From JBBRHF01 sp038223055 (GTDB lineage: Bacteria > Actinomycetota > Actinomycetes > JACCUZ01): DNA of 30,108 nucleotides. The stretch is taken from contig JBBRHF010000026.1 of assembly GCA_038223055.1 (NCBI GenBank), positions 1 to 30,108 of the forward strand, in the 5' to 3' direction. The notes beneath the pieces are model-generated. The model searched no databases. It was given only the letters and a program-made list of their open reading frames with translations, and was not told the origin of the DNA. Positions 9,256-15,790 of the stretch are shown one piece after another; within the stretch, counting starts at the first letter, position 1, and the number at the start of each line of letters is the position of its first letter. The translations under genes and the position numbers were made by a program.

Positions 9256-10212
9256 TCACGCGAGAAAGAACGAGACGGTGACGGCGAGCACGCCGAACAC
9301 GAACGAGCCCGCGAGAAGTTCGGGCACCCGGAACAGGCGCCACTTGGCGAGGAAAACCTCGCCGGCGGCAAGCGCGGCGCCCAGCAGGAGGACCTTGGCG
9401 GCGATGACGATCAAGCCGATCGCCAGGGCACCCGGGTGCAGCGTCGTGGCGACCCCCCAAGGCAGGAACAGGTTGGCCCACAGGCCGAGCAGCACGGTGA
9501 GCCGCAGCGCCGACGCGAGCTCGACGAGGGCGAGGTCGCGCCCGGCGTACTCCAGCACCATCGCCTCGTGGATCATCGTCAGCTCTAGGTGAGTCGAGGG
9601 GTTGTCGACCGGCAGCCGGCCGGTCTCCGCGGCGATCACCACCGCGAGCGCGACGGCCGCCAGCAGCCCGGCGGGGGAGACGACAATGGTCGGGCTGCGC
9701 AGACTGCCCTCCACGAGCGCCCCGAGGTTGGACGATCCCACCCGCGCCGAGAGCGCGAAGCCCGCCATCAGGATCGTCGGCTCGGCCAGGGCGGCAACGG
9801 TCATCGCCCGGCTGGCGCCCATGCCGCCGAACGCCGTACCGGTGTCGAGGCCGGCCAGGGCCAGCGCCCCGGTCCCGAGCAGCAGCAGCGCCACGACGGC
9901 GAACAGGTCGGCGGTGGGGTCCAAGGGCAAGATCGTCGAGACGTACGGCGCCACCGCGGCGATGAGCAGGCTGGACGCCACGAGCACGGTCGGTGCGCTG
10001 CGGAACACCCAGCTGGTGCCGTCTGGCGAGATCGACTCCTTGCCGGCCAGCTTGTGCAGGTCGCGCCAGGGCTGGGTCACCCCCGGGCCGACCCGGCCCT
10101 CCATCCGAGCCCGCACCTGGCGCATCACGCCCACCAGCAGCGGCGCACCGGCAACGACGGTGCCCAGCTGGACGGCGACCGCGAGCGCGCCCATCGCGGC
10201 GGGCGCGCTCAC
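9256..10212 (-). CDS. hycD: HycD/HyfC-like (NuoH-like) membrane subunit, 318 aa
   Basis: Membrane subunit that connects the peripheral arm to the proton-pumping arm, homologous to complex I NuoH. It has about eight membrane spans. The cytoplasmic loops with conserved acids are visible: GPGVTQPWRDLHKLAGKE near residue 42, and ETGRLPVDNPSTHLELTMI followed by HEAMVLEYAG near residues 200-230, the NuoH signature near the quinone cavity. The start is GTG at 10212, overlapping the hyfB stop as GTGA, so translation is probably coupled. Confidence 0.94.
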   Translation of the reverse strand: MSAPAAMGALAVAVQLGTVVAGAPLLVGVMRQVRARMEGRVGPGVTQPWRDLHKLAGKESISPDGTSWVFRSAPTVLVASSLLIAAVAPYVSTILPLDPTADLFAVVALLLLGTGALALAGLDTGTAFGGMGASRAMTVAALAEPTILMAGFALSARVGSSNLGALVEGSLRSPTIVVSPAGLLAAVALAVVIAAETGRLPVDNPSTHLELTMIHEAMVLEYAGRDLALVELASALRLTVLLGLWANLFLPWGVATTLHPGALAIGLIVIAAKVLLLGAALAAGEVFLAKWRLFRVPELLAGSFVFGVLAVTVSFFLA

Positions 10213-12281
10213 GCGCTCACGCCCACCACGACGAGCACCAGCAACAGCCCCACGAAGCCGTAGCCGAGATAGCGGTGCACGCTGCCGTTCTGCGCCCGGC
10301 GGGCGTAGCGTCCCCAGCCGCTGACCGCCGCGATCAGCGGGGGGTAGAGCCGGGCCTCGATCCGGTCGTCGACACGGTGGCGGAACTGCACGCTCTCGAT
10401 GAGGTAGCGAGACTCGCGGTGGTGGGTGACGTCGACGTCTTCCTCGGGGTGCAGCACATCGTCGAAGACCCTCGTCAGCGGCTCGGCGAACGAGGTCGCG
10501 GTGTACTCCATCCGCGGGTTGAGCCGGTTGCCGCCGCAGCCCCAGATCGGTGCCGGCCGGCGGGCCCGGCGGTGCCGGGGCGCGATGGCCACCACGGCGG
10601 CGGCGACCGCCAGCCCGAGGGCGATCAGCGCCGGTGACATCGAACCCTGGATTCCGGCGAGGCGCAACGTGATGGCATCACCGCCCACGGGCGGGCTCTC
10701 GGCCCTGCCGGTGAGCGAGGGCAGGGTCGCGATGATCCGGGTCAGTGGCCCGGCGGCGAGGGTCGGCGCGACGGCAAGCGCCGCGCAGCCGGCCGCCGCG
10801 AACACCATGCCGGCCGTCATGGTGCGCGGGCTCTCGACGGCATGGCCCGCCTCCGGGGACCGCGCGCGGGCGAGGAAGCCGACCCCGAACGCCTTGACGA
10901 AGGTCGCGACGCCCAGTCCGGCGGTCAGGGCCACCACCCCGACCGCCAGCGGCATGAGCACGGCTGTCAGCACGTGCACCGACCCCTGCGCGGACAGGCT
11001 GTGGGTGAGTCCCTGCAGCAGCAGCCACTCGGACACGAAGCCGTTGCCCGGCGGCAGGGCGGCGGCGCACAGCGCGCCGACCGCGGCCAGGGCCGTGGTC
11101 AGCGGCATCCGGGCGACCAGCCCGCCCATCCGGTCCAGGTCGCGCAGGCCGGTCGAGCGCAACACCGAGCCCGCGACGAGGAACAGCAATGTCTTGAACG
11201 CGGCGTGGTTGACCGCGTGCAGCAGGGCCGCCGCCAGGAGCAGCCCGGCCAGGGTGCGGTTCCCGTCGGCGCCGAACAGGCCCGCGGCGCCGACGCCCAC
11301 CAGCATCAGCCCGACATTCTCCGTCGTGGAGTAGGCGAGCAGGCGCTTGAGGTCGGTGGCGACGAACGCCTGCAGCACGCCGTAGACCGCGGACAGGGCG
11401 CCGACGACCAGCATCAGCACGCCCCACCAACTGGGTCCGCCGCCCAGCAGGTCGAAGGCGACGCGCAGGATGCCGTAGAGCCCCAGCGTCACCATCGCCG
11501 AGGACATCAGCGCGGAGACATGGCTGGGTGCTTCGGGATGGGCCCGGGGGAGCCAGACGTGCAGGGGCACCACGCCGGCCTTGGAGGCGAACCCGGCGAA
11601 GGTCAGGCAGAACACGATCGATCGGGTGGCTGGGGACAGCTCCGGGGCCGCCAGGCGCATGGCCGCGAACGACTCGCCCCCGGCGGCGCCCGCGAAGACG
11701 ACCAGGCCCAGCAGGATCACGACGAGACCAGCGTGGGTCATGGCGGCGTACCAGATGCCCGCCTCGCGGACCTCCGCCCGGGCTCGGTGCTCGGCCAGCA
11801 CCAGCACCAGCGAGGCCAGCGCCATCAGCTCCCAGAACACCAGGAATGTCGTGACGTTGGCCGCGATCGGCACCAGCAGCATCGCAGCCACGAAGGCCGG
11901 CAGCGCCGCCTGGGATGTTCGCGATGCGACGCCGTGACCGGGCTCGGTCGGGTCGCCGGGGCCATGGTCGGGGTGGGAGCTGTAGCCGACGGCGTAGACC
12001 CCGGCGGCGATGGCGGTGCCGCCGACGATGAGCAGGAAGACCCCACTCAGCGGGTCGACCGAGATCACCAGGCGGCTCAGCGGCAAGAGGTGGGGCAGGT
12101 CAAGCACCAGACGGTGGCCGGCGAGCGCCGCTGCCCCGACGACGGCGCCGCCGAGACCGGTGACGGCGGTCATCGCCCCGACCAGGCCGGCGCGCACGGT
12201 CACGGGCGCGAGCAGCCCGGCGGTGACGCCGACGCTCGCGGCCCCGATCATCAGCGAGAGTGCGGCGCCGAGCAGGCTCAT
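10209..12281 (-). CDS. hyfB: HyfB-like antiporter-type membrane subunit, 690 aa
   Basis: Second NuoL/MrpA-type proton-channel subunit, the longer of the two in the operon. It has about 14-16 spans with the expected charged residues: Glu in FWELMALASLVLVLAEHR, Lys in FAGFASKAGVVPLHVWLPRAH, His in HPEAPSHVSALMSSAM, and Lys in NHAAFKTLLFLVAGSV. After the core, a region of about 110 residues (RMEYTATSFAEPL, HHRESRYLIESVQFRHRVDD) ends in one further membrane span, as in HyfB/HycC proteins. The ATG overlaps the NuoB-like stop as ATGA. It corresponds in order to Rv0083 of M. tuberculosis. Confidence 0.93.
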   Translation of the reverse strand: MSLLGAALSLMIGAASVGVTAGLLAPVTVRAGLVGAMTAVTGLGGAVVGAAALAGHRLVLDLPHLLPLSRLVISVDPLSGVFLLIVGGTAIAAGVYAVGYSSHPDHGPGDPTEPGHGVASRTSQAALPAFVAAMLLVPIAANVTTFLVFWELMALASLVLVLAEHRARAEVREAGIWYAAMTHAGLVVILLGLVVFAGAAGGESFAAMRLAAPELSPATRSIVFCLTFAGFASKAGVVPLHVWLPRAHPEAPSHVSALMSSAMVTLGLYGILRVAFDLLGGGPSWWGVLMLVVGALSAVYGVLQAFVATDLKRLLAYSTTENVGLMLVGVGAAGLFGADGNRTLAGLLLAAALLHAVNHAAFKTLLFLVAGSVLRSTGLRDLDRMGGLVARMPLTTALAAVGALCAAALPPGNGFVSEWLLLQGLTHSLSAQGSVHVLTAVLMPLAVGVVALTAGLGVATFVKAFGVGFLARARSPEAGHAVESPRTMTAGMVFAAAGCAALAVAPTLAAGPLTRIIATLPSLTGRAESPPVGGDAITLRLAGIQGSMSPALIALGLAVAAAVVAIAPRHRRARRPAPIWGCGGNRLNPRMEYTATSFAEPLTRVFDDVLHPEEDVDVTHHRESRYLIESVQFRHRVDDRIEARLYPPLIAAVSGWGRYARRAQNGSVHRYLGYGFVGLLLVLVVVGVSA

Positions 12282-12757
12282 CGCCCGGTCAGCCCGCGCA
12301 GCGCCGCGACGATGACCTCCGGCGGTGGCGGGCAGCCGCGGATCTCCACGTCGACCGGCACGACGTCGCCGACCGCGCCCTCGACACCGTAGGCGCCCGC
12401 GAAGACGCCGCAGTCGCAGGCGCAGTCGCCCAGCGCCACCACGCGCTTGGGCGCCGGCGTGGCCTCGTAGGTCTTGCGCAGCGGGTCGGCCATGTTGCGC
12501 GTCACCGGACCGGTGACCACCAGCGCGTCGGCGTGGCGGGGCGACGCGACCAGGCGCACGCCGTAGCGCTCAGCGTCGTAGACGGGGCTGAACGCCGCCA
12601 CCAGCTCGAGCTCGCAGCCGTTGCAGGACCCGGCGTCGACGTGACGGACCTGCACCGAGCCGCCGAGGGGTCCGGCCTGGTCGGGCGCTGGCGCGGCGCG
12701 GGACGGGGCTGGCTCGGCGACGCGCCCGGTGCGCAGGATCTTGCCGAGCAGGCTCAC
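12278..12757 (-). CDS. NuoB/HycG-like iron-sulfur subunit, 159 aa
   Basis: Small subunit carrying the terminal [4Fe-4S] (N2-type) cluster that passes electrons to the quinone or active site. Cluster ligands are visible at C45 and C48 (GSCNGCELEL), C112 (ALGDCACDCG) and C142 (RGCPPPPE), so the cluster is probably intact even though the large subunit lacks the NiFe site. The start is uncertain. The frame is open to 12895, but the upstream part is a Pro/Arg/Gly repeat made by a tandem DNA repeat and overlaps the 66-aa gene. The GTG at 12757 (or the adjacent one at 12760) gives a normal N-terminus, VSLLGKILRTG. No strong ribosome site precedes it. Confidence 0.88.
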   Translation of the reverse strand: MSLLGKILRTGRVAEPAPSRAAPAPDQAGPLGGSVQVRHVDAGSCNGCELELVAAFSPVYDAERYGVRLVASPRHADALVVTGPVTRNMADPLRKTYEATPAPKRVVALGDCACDCGVFAGAYGVEGAVGDVVPVDVEIRGCPPPPEVIVAALRGLTGR

Positions 12758-12767
12758 CACGCGGGCT

Positions 12768-12821
12768 GGGCGTTCGGGACGCGCGGGCCCGGCCGGGCGT
12801 TCGGGACGCGCGGGCCCGGCC
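12768..12821. repeat. Perfect tandem repeat, 2 x 27 bp
   Basis: Two identical 27-bp copies at 12768-12794 and 12795-12821, built around GTTCGGGACGCGCGGGCCCGG and followed by a partial third start (GGGCGA). They lie between the 66-aa gene and the NuoB-like start. Each copy contains GGGCCC and can fold on itself. The repeat could be an RNA structure that tunes NuoB translation or a recent slippage product. Confidence 0.9.
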
Positions 12822-12839
12822 GGGCGACCCGGCCCCCGG

Positions 12840-13040
12840 CTAGCGGGTCGAGATCCACTGCAGCAGTCCGAACGAGTAGGCGAGGATCCACGCAATCAGG
12901 GCCAGCCCTACCACCGCGACGACCGCGGCCCCCCCGCCGCTGAGGTAGGTGAGCGGCACGATGCCGGGGTTCGACGGTGCGCCGCCCGCCGCCTCTCCAG
13001 CGCTCTGCGGACGTGGTGGGTTGGCTGCCGTGGCGTTCAT
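12840..13040 (-). CDS. Small single-span membrane protein of the hyc-like operon, 66 aa
   Basis: No family recognised. The first 30 residues are Pro/Ala/Gly-rich and soluble, followed by one clear membrane span (about residues 38-57, AAVVAVVGLALIAWILAYSF) and a short tail LLQWISTR. Its ATG overlaps the arsR stop as ATGA, which strongly supports it as a real, translationally coupled gene. Its position, between the regulator and the iron-sulfur subunit, suggests an accessory or assembly subunit of the membrane complex. I recall no counterpart between Rv0081 and Rv0082 in M. tuberculosis. Confidence 0.75.
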   Translation of the reverse strand: MNATAANPPRPQSAGEAAGGAPSNPGIVPLTYLSGGGAAVVAVVGLALIAWILAYSFGLLQWISTR

Positions 13041-13591
13041 TCGGGATCTCGTTTCTGGTTGTCGCGGGTTCGCGGGGCGGGGACCTTCGGCTTAGGTGTC
13101 ACGGCTCGCGGGCCGACCGTTGGGGGCTTGGCGGTCTTGGCGCCGGGCGGCTTGGGGGTCTTAGGGGTCTTGGGGGTCTTGGCCGACGCGGGGTTGGCGT
13201 GTTTGGGGGTCGTGGCGGCGCCGCTTGGGCCGGTCTGCGTCGGCGCGTCGTCTCGGGGGTCGGCCTGCAGATCCAGCAGCAGGCCCTGCCTGTCTTGCAG
13301 GGTGGTCACCAAAACCCGCCGGGCCAGCGCCAACAGCTCGGCCGTGAGCGGGTCGCGGACCGAGTAGTGCACGGTGCTGCGGACCCGGACCGCGTCGACG
13401 ACTCCGGCCCGGCGCAGGACGCCCAGCTGCTGGGACAGGTGGGAAATCTCTAAGCTCAGGACCCGAGCGAGCTCACCGACCGAGCGTGGGCCCTGGATCA
13501 GCACCTCGAGCGCCCGGACCCGGACTGGGTGACCGAGAGCCTTGAAGAGATCTGCCTTGAGCGCCGCCACTTGTAGCGCCGTCGCTCGCAC
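13037..13591 (-). CDS. ArsR-family regulator with Lys/Pro-rich tail, 184 aa
   Basis: Winged-helix repressor. Residues 8-95 form the ArsR fold (LFKALGHPVRVRALEVL, then SVGELARVLSLEISHLSQQLGVLRRAGVV, then wing RVRSTVHYSV). No cysteine occurs anywhere in the protein, so the classical ELCVCDL metal site is absent and the signal is probably not a thiol-bound metal. Residues about 115-184 are an unusual low-complexity tail with repeated KTP units (KTPKTPKTPKPP), basic and probably disordered. GTG is the only start, since TGA lies two codons upstream. No ribosome site is visible, and TTCCAT 5 nt before the GTG could be the -10 of a leaderless mRNA. The gene heads the hyc-like operon, as Rv0081 does in M. 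tuberculosis, and probably regulates it. Confidence 0.9.
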   Translation of the reverse strand: MRATALQVAALKADLFKALGHPVRVRALEVLIQGPRSVGELARVLSLEISHLSQQLGVLRRAGVVDAVRVRSTVHYSVRDPLTAELLALARRVLVTTLQDRQGLLLDLQADPRDDAPTQTGPSGAATTPKHANPASAKTPKTPKTPKPPGAKTAKPPTVGPRAVTPKPKVPAPRTRDNQKRDPE

Positions 13592-13609
13592 ATTTCATGG
13601 AACAATTGA

Positions 13610-13625
13610 TTGACAATATTGTCAA
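13610..13625. promoter_or_regulatory. Perfect 16-bp palindrome, likely ArsR operator
   Basis: TTGACAATATTGTCAA is fully self-complementary and lies 18 nt before the arsR start in an AT-rich island of an otherwise very GC-rich window. On the minus strand its first half is a consensus -35 (TTGACA) with TTCCAT 17 nt further as a weak -10. A repressor bound here would block its own promoter. Binding by the ArsR protein is inferred from position and symmetry. Confidence 0.65.
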
Positions 13626-13896
13626 ACTGGGATCTTCCATGGCAGCTCGGGCGACCACGCGTGCATGGTCGCGGCTATCGCTCTCCGGCAGGCGTGGTCC
13701 GCAGAGCGGGGTCCGGGCCGGCGGTCCGGTCCGCTCGGCAGATGAGACGTTTCCGACCGTGGTGTGAGCTGCCGCGACGCACCGAGCTCCACGCCGCCGA
13801 GGTCGGTCACGCGGACCGGCCCGATGGCGCGAATCGCCGCGCGCAGCAGGTCCACTTCGGCCTCTGGTCGTCCTCGCCACGGTAGGCGAGGCAAGG
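13626..13896. other. Gene-free stretch between arsR and transglutaminase A
   Basis: Short open frames exist on both strands, but none resembles a known protein. One visible structure is an inverted repeat, GCGACCA at 13651-13657 and TGGTCGC at 13666-13672 with an 8-nt loop. The stretch may contain degraded coding sequence, but I cannot identify a source. Confidence 0.5.
13872..13891 (-). terminator. Hairpin after transglutaminase A
   Basis: CCTCGCC and GGCGAGG form a 7-bp stem with a 6-nt loop, starting 6 nt after the stop codon of the minus-strand transglutaminase operon. No U-tract follows, so it may be a U-less actinobacterial terminator or only an RNA-stabilising hairpin. Confidence 0.4.
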
Positions 13897-14787
13897 TCAG
13901 GCGACTGCGGTGACGCCCATGCGCTTGGTGGCGGTGAGTGTCCCGCGGGCGTGGCCGCTGTAGGACCCGGAAGTCGGTGCCACGTCGCGGTAGTCGCGGC
14001 CGGTCGCGACCGTAAGATGTCGCACGCCGGCGCGCACCCCGTTGCAGGGGTCGAAGGCGACCGCCCGGGCGTAGCCGCCGTCGGGCACGACGACCTCGAC
14101 CCAGGCGTGGGTGCCGCCGTCACCGAGCAGGTGCCCCGAGACGTATCGCGCGGGGAGGCCGACCGAGCGGCACAGCGCAAGCATGACGTGAGCGTGGTCC
14201 TGGCAGACCCCCAGGCCGCCGGCGAGGGCTTCGGCGGCCGTCGTCGAGGTCGACGTCACGCCGTACTGATAGGCGATGGTGGCCTTGACCCGGTCGCAGC
14301 AGGCATGGGCGAAGTCCAGGTCGTCGGGTGCCTCGGCCCGAAGCTGCGATGCCATCTCTCGCAGCGCCTCGTCGGGCGCGGTCAGGGTGGTGGCGCGCAG
14401 CAGCCGCGGGTCGTGCAGCGCCGCAGCCGCCAGGCGCTGCCCGGGCTCGGGCAGCGTGCGCTCGATGACGGCGGCGACGCGGAACTCCACGGTCTGCGGC
14501 ACGACGGCCAGTCGCACCGTGGTGACCGGGTTGCCGTGGGCGTCGCGCCGGGTGGTCAGGTGGGCGTGCGGCGCGGAGACCTCGAGTCGCTCGGCCCGTC
14601 GCGTCAGCCCGCCGTGGCGAACCCGCGGCAGGACCACGAGGCGGTGCGCCAGGGCGTAGGCCGGCCCATCGTAGTCGTAGCGGAACTGCTGCTGCAGCAT
14701 GTAGGTCAGCCGGGTGGCGCGCTCCAGGTCCAGGCCCTCGAGGGGGAGCAGCGGCTGGTCGAGCTGGGTCTGCGTGGCCTGGGTCAC
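13897..14787 (-). CDS. Transglutaminase-like protein A, 296 aa
   Basis: Cysteine-protease-fold enzyme of the bacterial transglutaminase family, with an N-terminal beta-sandwich domain (residues 22-125) followed by the catalytic core. The triad is intact: C195 in GLGVCQDHAHVML, H227 in THAWVEVVV, D246 in FDPCNG. The ending KGRDY-like segment (ATGRDYRDVAPTSGSYSG) is typical of the subfamily encoded beside alpha-E and ATP-grasp genes, thought to cleave or form isopeptide bonds in a small peptide or cell-surface product. The GTG start has GGGAG 6 nt upstream, overlapping the stop of the preceding transglutaminase gene, so the two are an operon. Cytosolic; no signal peptide seen. Confidence 0.92.
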   Translation of the reverse strand: MTQATQTQLDQPLLPLEGLDLERATRLTYMLQQQFRYDYDGPAYALAHRLVVLPRVRHGGLTRRAERLEVSAPHAHLTTRRDAHGNPVTTVRLAVVPQTVEFRVAAVIERTLPEPGQRLAAAALHDPRLLRATTLTAPDEALREMASQLRAEAPDDLDFAHACCDRVKATIAYQYGVTSTSTTAAEALAGGLGVCQDHAHVMLALCRSVGLPARYVSGHLLGDGGTHAWVEVVVPDGGYARAVAFDPCNGVRAGVRHLTVATGRDYRDVAPTSGSYSGHARGTLTATKRMGVTAVA

Positions 14788-14797
14788 GGCTGGCTCC

Positions 14798-15643
14798 CTA
14801 GTGCGTCATCTGTACGGCGACATCGGCACGGTCGATCTCCGTGGCCCACACGTCCATGCGGTTCAGCCGCGGGCCGCCGTAGGTCGTCACCATCGCCACG
14901 TCGAGGGCGTCGCGGCCTCGCCCGATGAGCACCCGGCCCTTGCGCGGCCGGTTGTTGCGCGGGTCGAAGGTCCACCACGTGCCGTCCAGGAAGACCTCCA
15001 TCCAGGCCGCGAAGTCCATCGGGTCGAGCAGTGGCTCCACGTCCATGTCGGGCAAGTAGCCGAAGACGTAGCGGGCCGGGATGTTCAGGGCGCGGCAATA
15101 GCTGATGGCCAGGTGGGCGAAGTCGCGGCACACCCCGACTCCGGCCGCATGCACGTCGGCAGCCGTTGTGAGTGCCGTGCTGCTGCCATAGGCGAACCGG
15201 GTCGAGGAGTTCACCATGTCGCAGATCGTCTGAACCCGCCGGTAGCCCGGCTTCAGCGAGCCGAACAGCTCCCACGCCTCGTCGCCCAGCACGTCGGAGG
15301 TGGCGTAGCGGCTGGGCGTCGTGTAGAGCAACGCGCTGTCGGGCAGGTCGACCACCGGGGTCTCGGCGGCGTCCAGGTCGACGGACTCGGTGGCGTCGGG
15401 AACCGTGACCACGGCGTCGTAGCGCACGGTCGAGAGCCCGGCGGGCAAAGTGATGCGCCGGCACGAGTTGCCGTAGATGTCGAGGTAGGACCGTAGCGCC
15501 AAGTCCGGGCTGCTGGCCCACTCGCGACGCAAGACGCCCGCGACGCCCCGCTCGTCGGGCTCGACTTGGAAAACGGCCGGTGTGTCGACCTCGGCCAGAT
15601 GCTCGAACTCGCAGCCCACCCGGAGCCGTCGCGCTGACGTCAT
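14798..15643 (-). CDS. Transglutaminase-like protein B with altered triad, 281 aa
   Basis: Second member of the family, with a beta-sandwich N-terminal domain and a core containing C172 (GVGVCRDFAHLAI) and D227 (WTFDPRNN). The position that holds the catalytic His in paralogues A and C (HAW) is Ala here (FAAWMEVF, A212). Either this subfamily uses another residue or the protein is catalytically weak. The ATG start lacks a Shine-Dalgarno sequence; CACAAT lies 6 nt upstream, compatible with a leaderless mRNA. It is the first gene of the minus-strand pair and is divergent from the ATP-grasp gene. Confidence 0.9.
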   Translation of the reverse strand: MTSARRLRVGCEFEHLAEVDTPAVFQVEPDERGVAGVLRREWASSPDLALRSYLDIYGNSCRRITLPAGLSTVRYDAVVTVPDATESVDLDAAETPVVDLPDSALLYTTPSRYATSDVLGDEAWELFGSLKPGYRRVQTICDMVNSSTRFAYGSSTALTTAADVHAAGVGVCRDFAHLAISYCRALNIPARYVFGYLPDMDVEPLLDPMDFAAWMEVFLDGTWWTFDPRNNRPRKGRVLIGRGRDALDVAMVTTYGGPRLNRMDVWATEIDRADVAVQMTH

Positions 15644-15790
15644 GGCCCCATTGTGTATTGCGCCTGTTTCCGACGCGTTTCACCCCGCCGCGTGGCATGT
15701 CCCCGATCCCGGCAGGGCAGGCGGACAGTCGTTACCTGCCGGAAACACCGACGTGACGCGCGACGAATCCGCCCGGCATACGCTCCTGGG
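15644..15790. promoter_or_regulatory. Divergent promoter region of the transglutaminase cluster
   Basis: For the minus direction, CACAAT (15655-15650) is 6 nt from the ATG at 15643. For the plus direction, TACGCT (15779-15784) is 6 nt from the ATG at 15791. Both fit leaderless start sites. No clear -35 boxes were found. Confidence 0.4.

Noticed and set aside
13610..13885. Plus-strand open frame of 91 codons between arsR and transglutaminase A
   Set aside because: There is no ribosome site, no recognisable motif, and it begins inside the operator palindrome.
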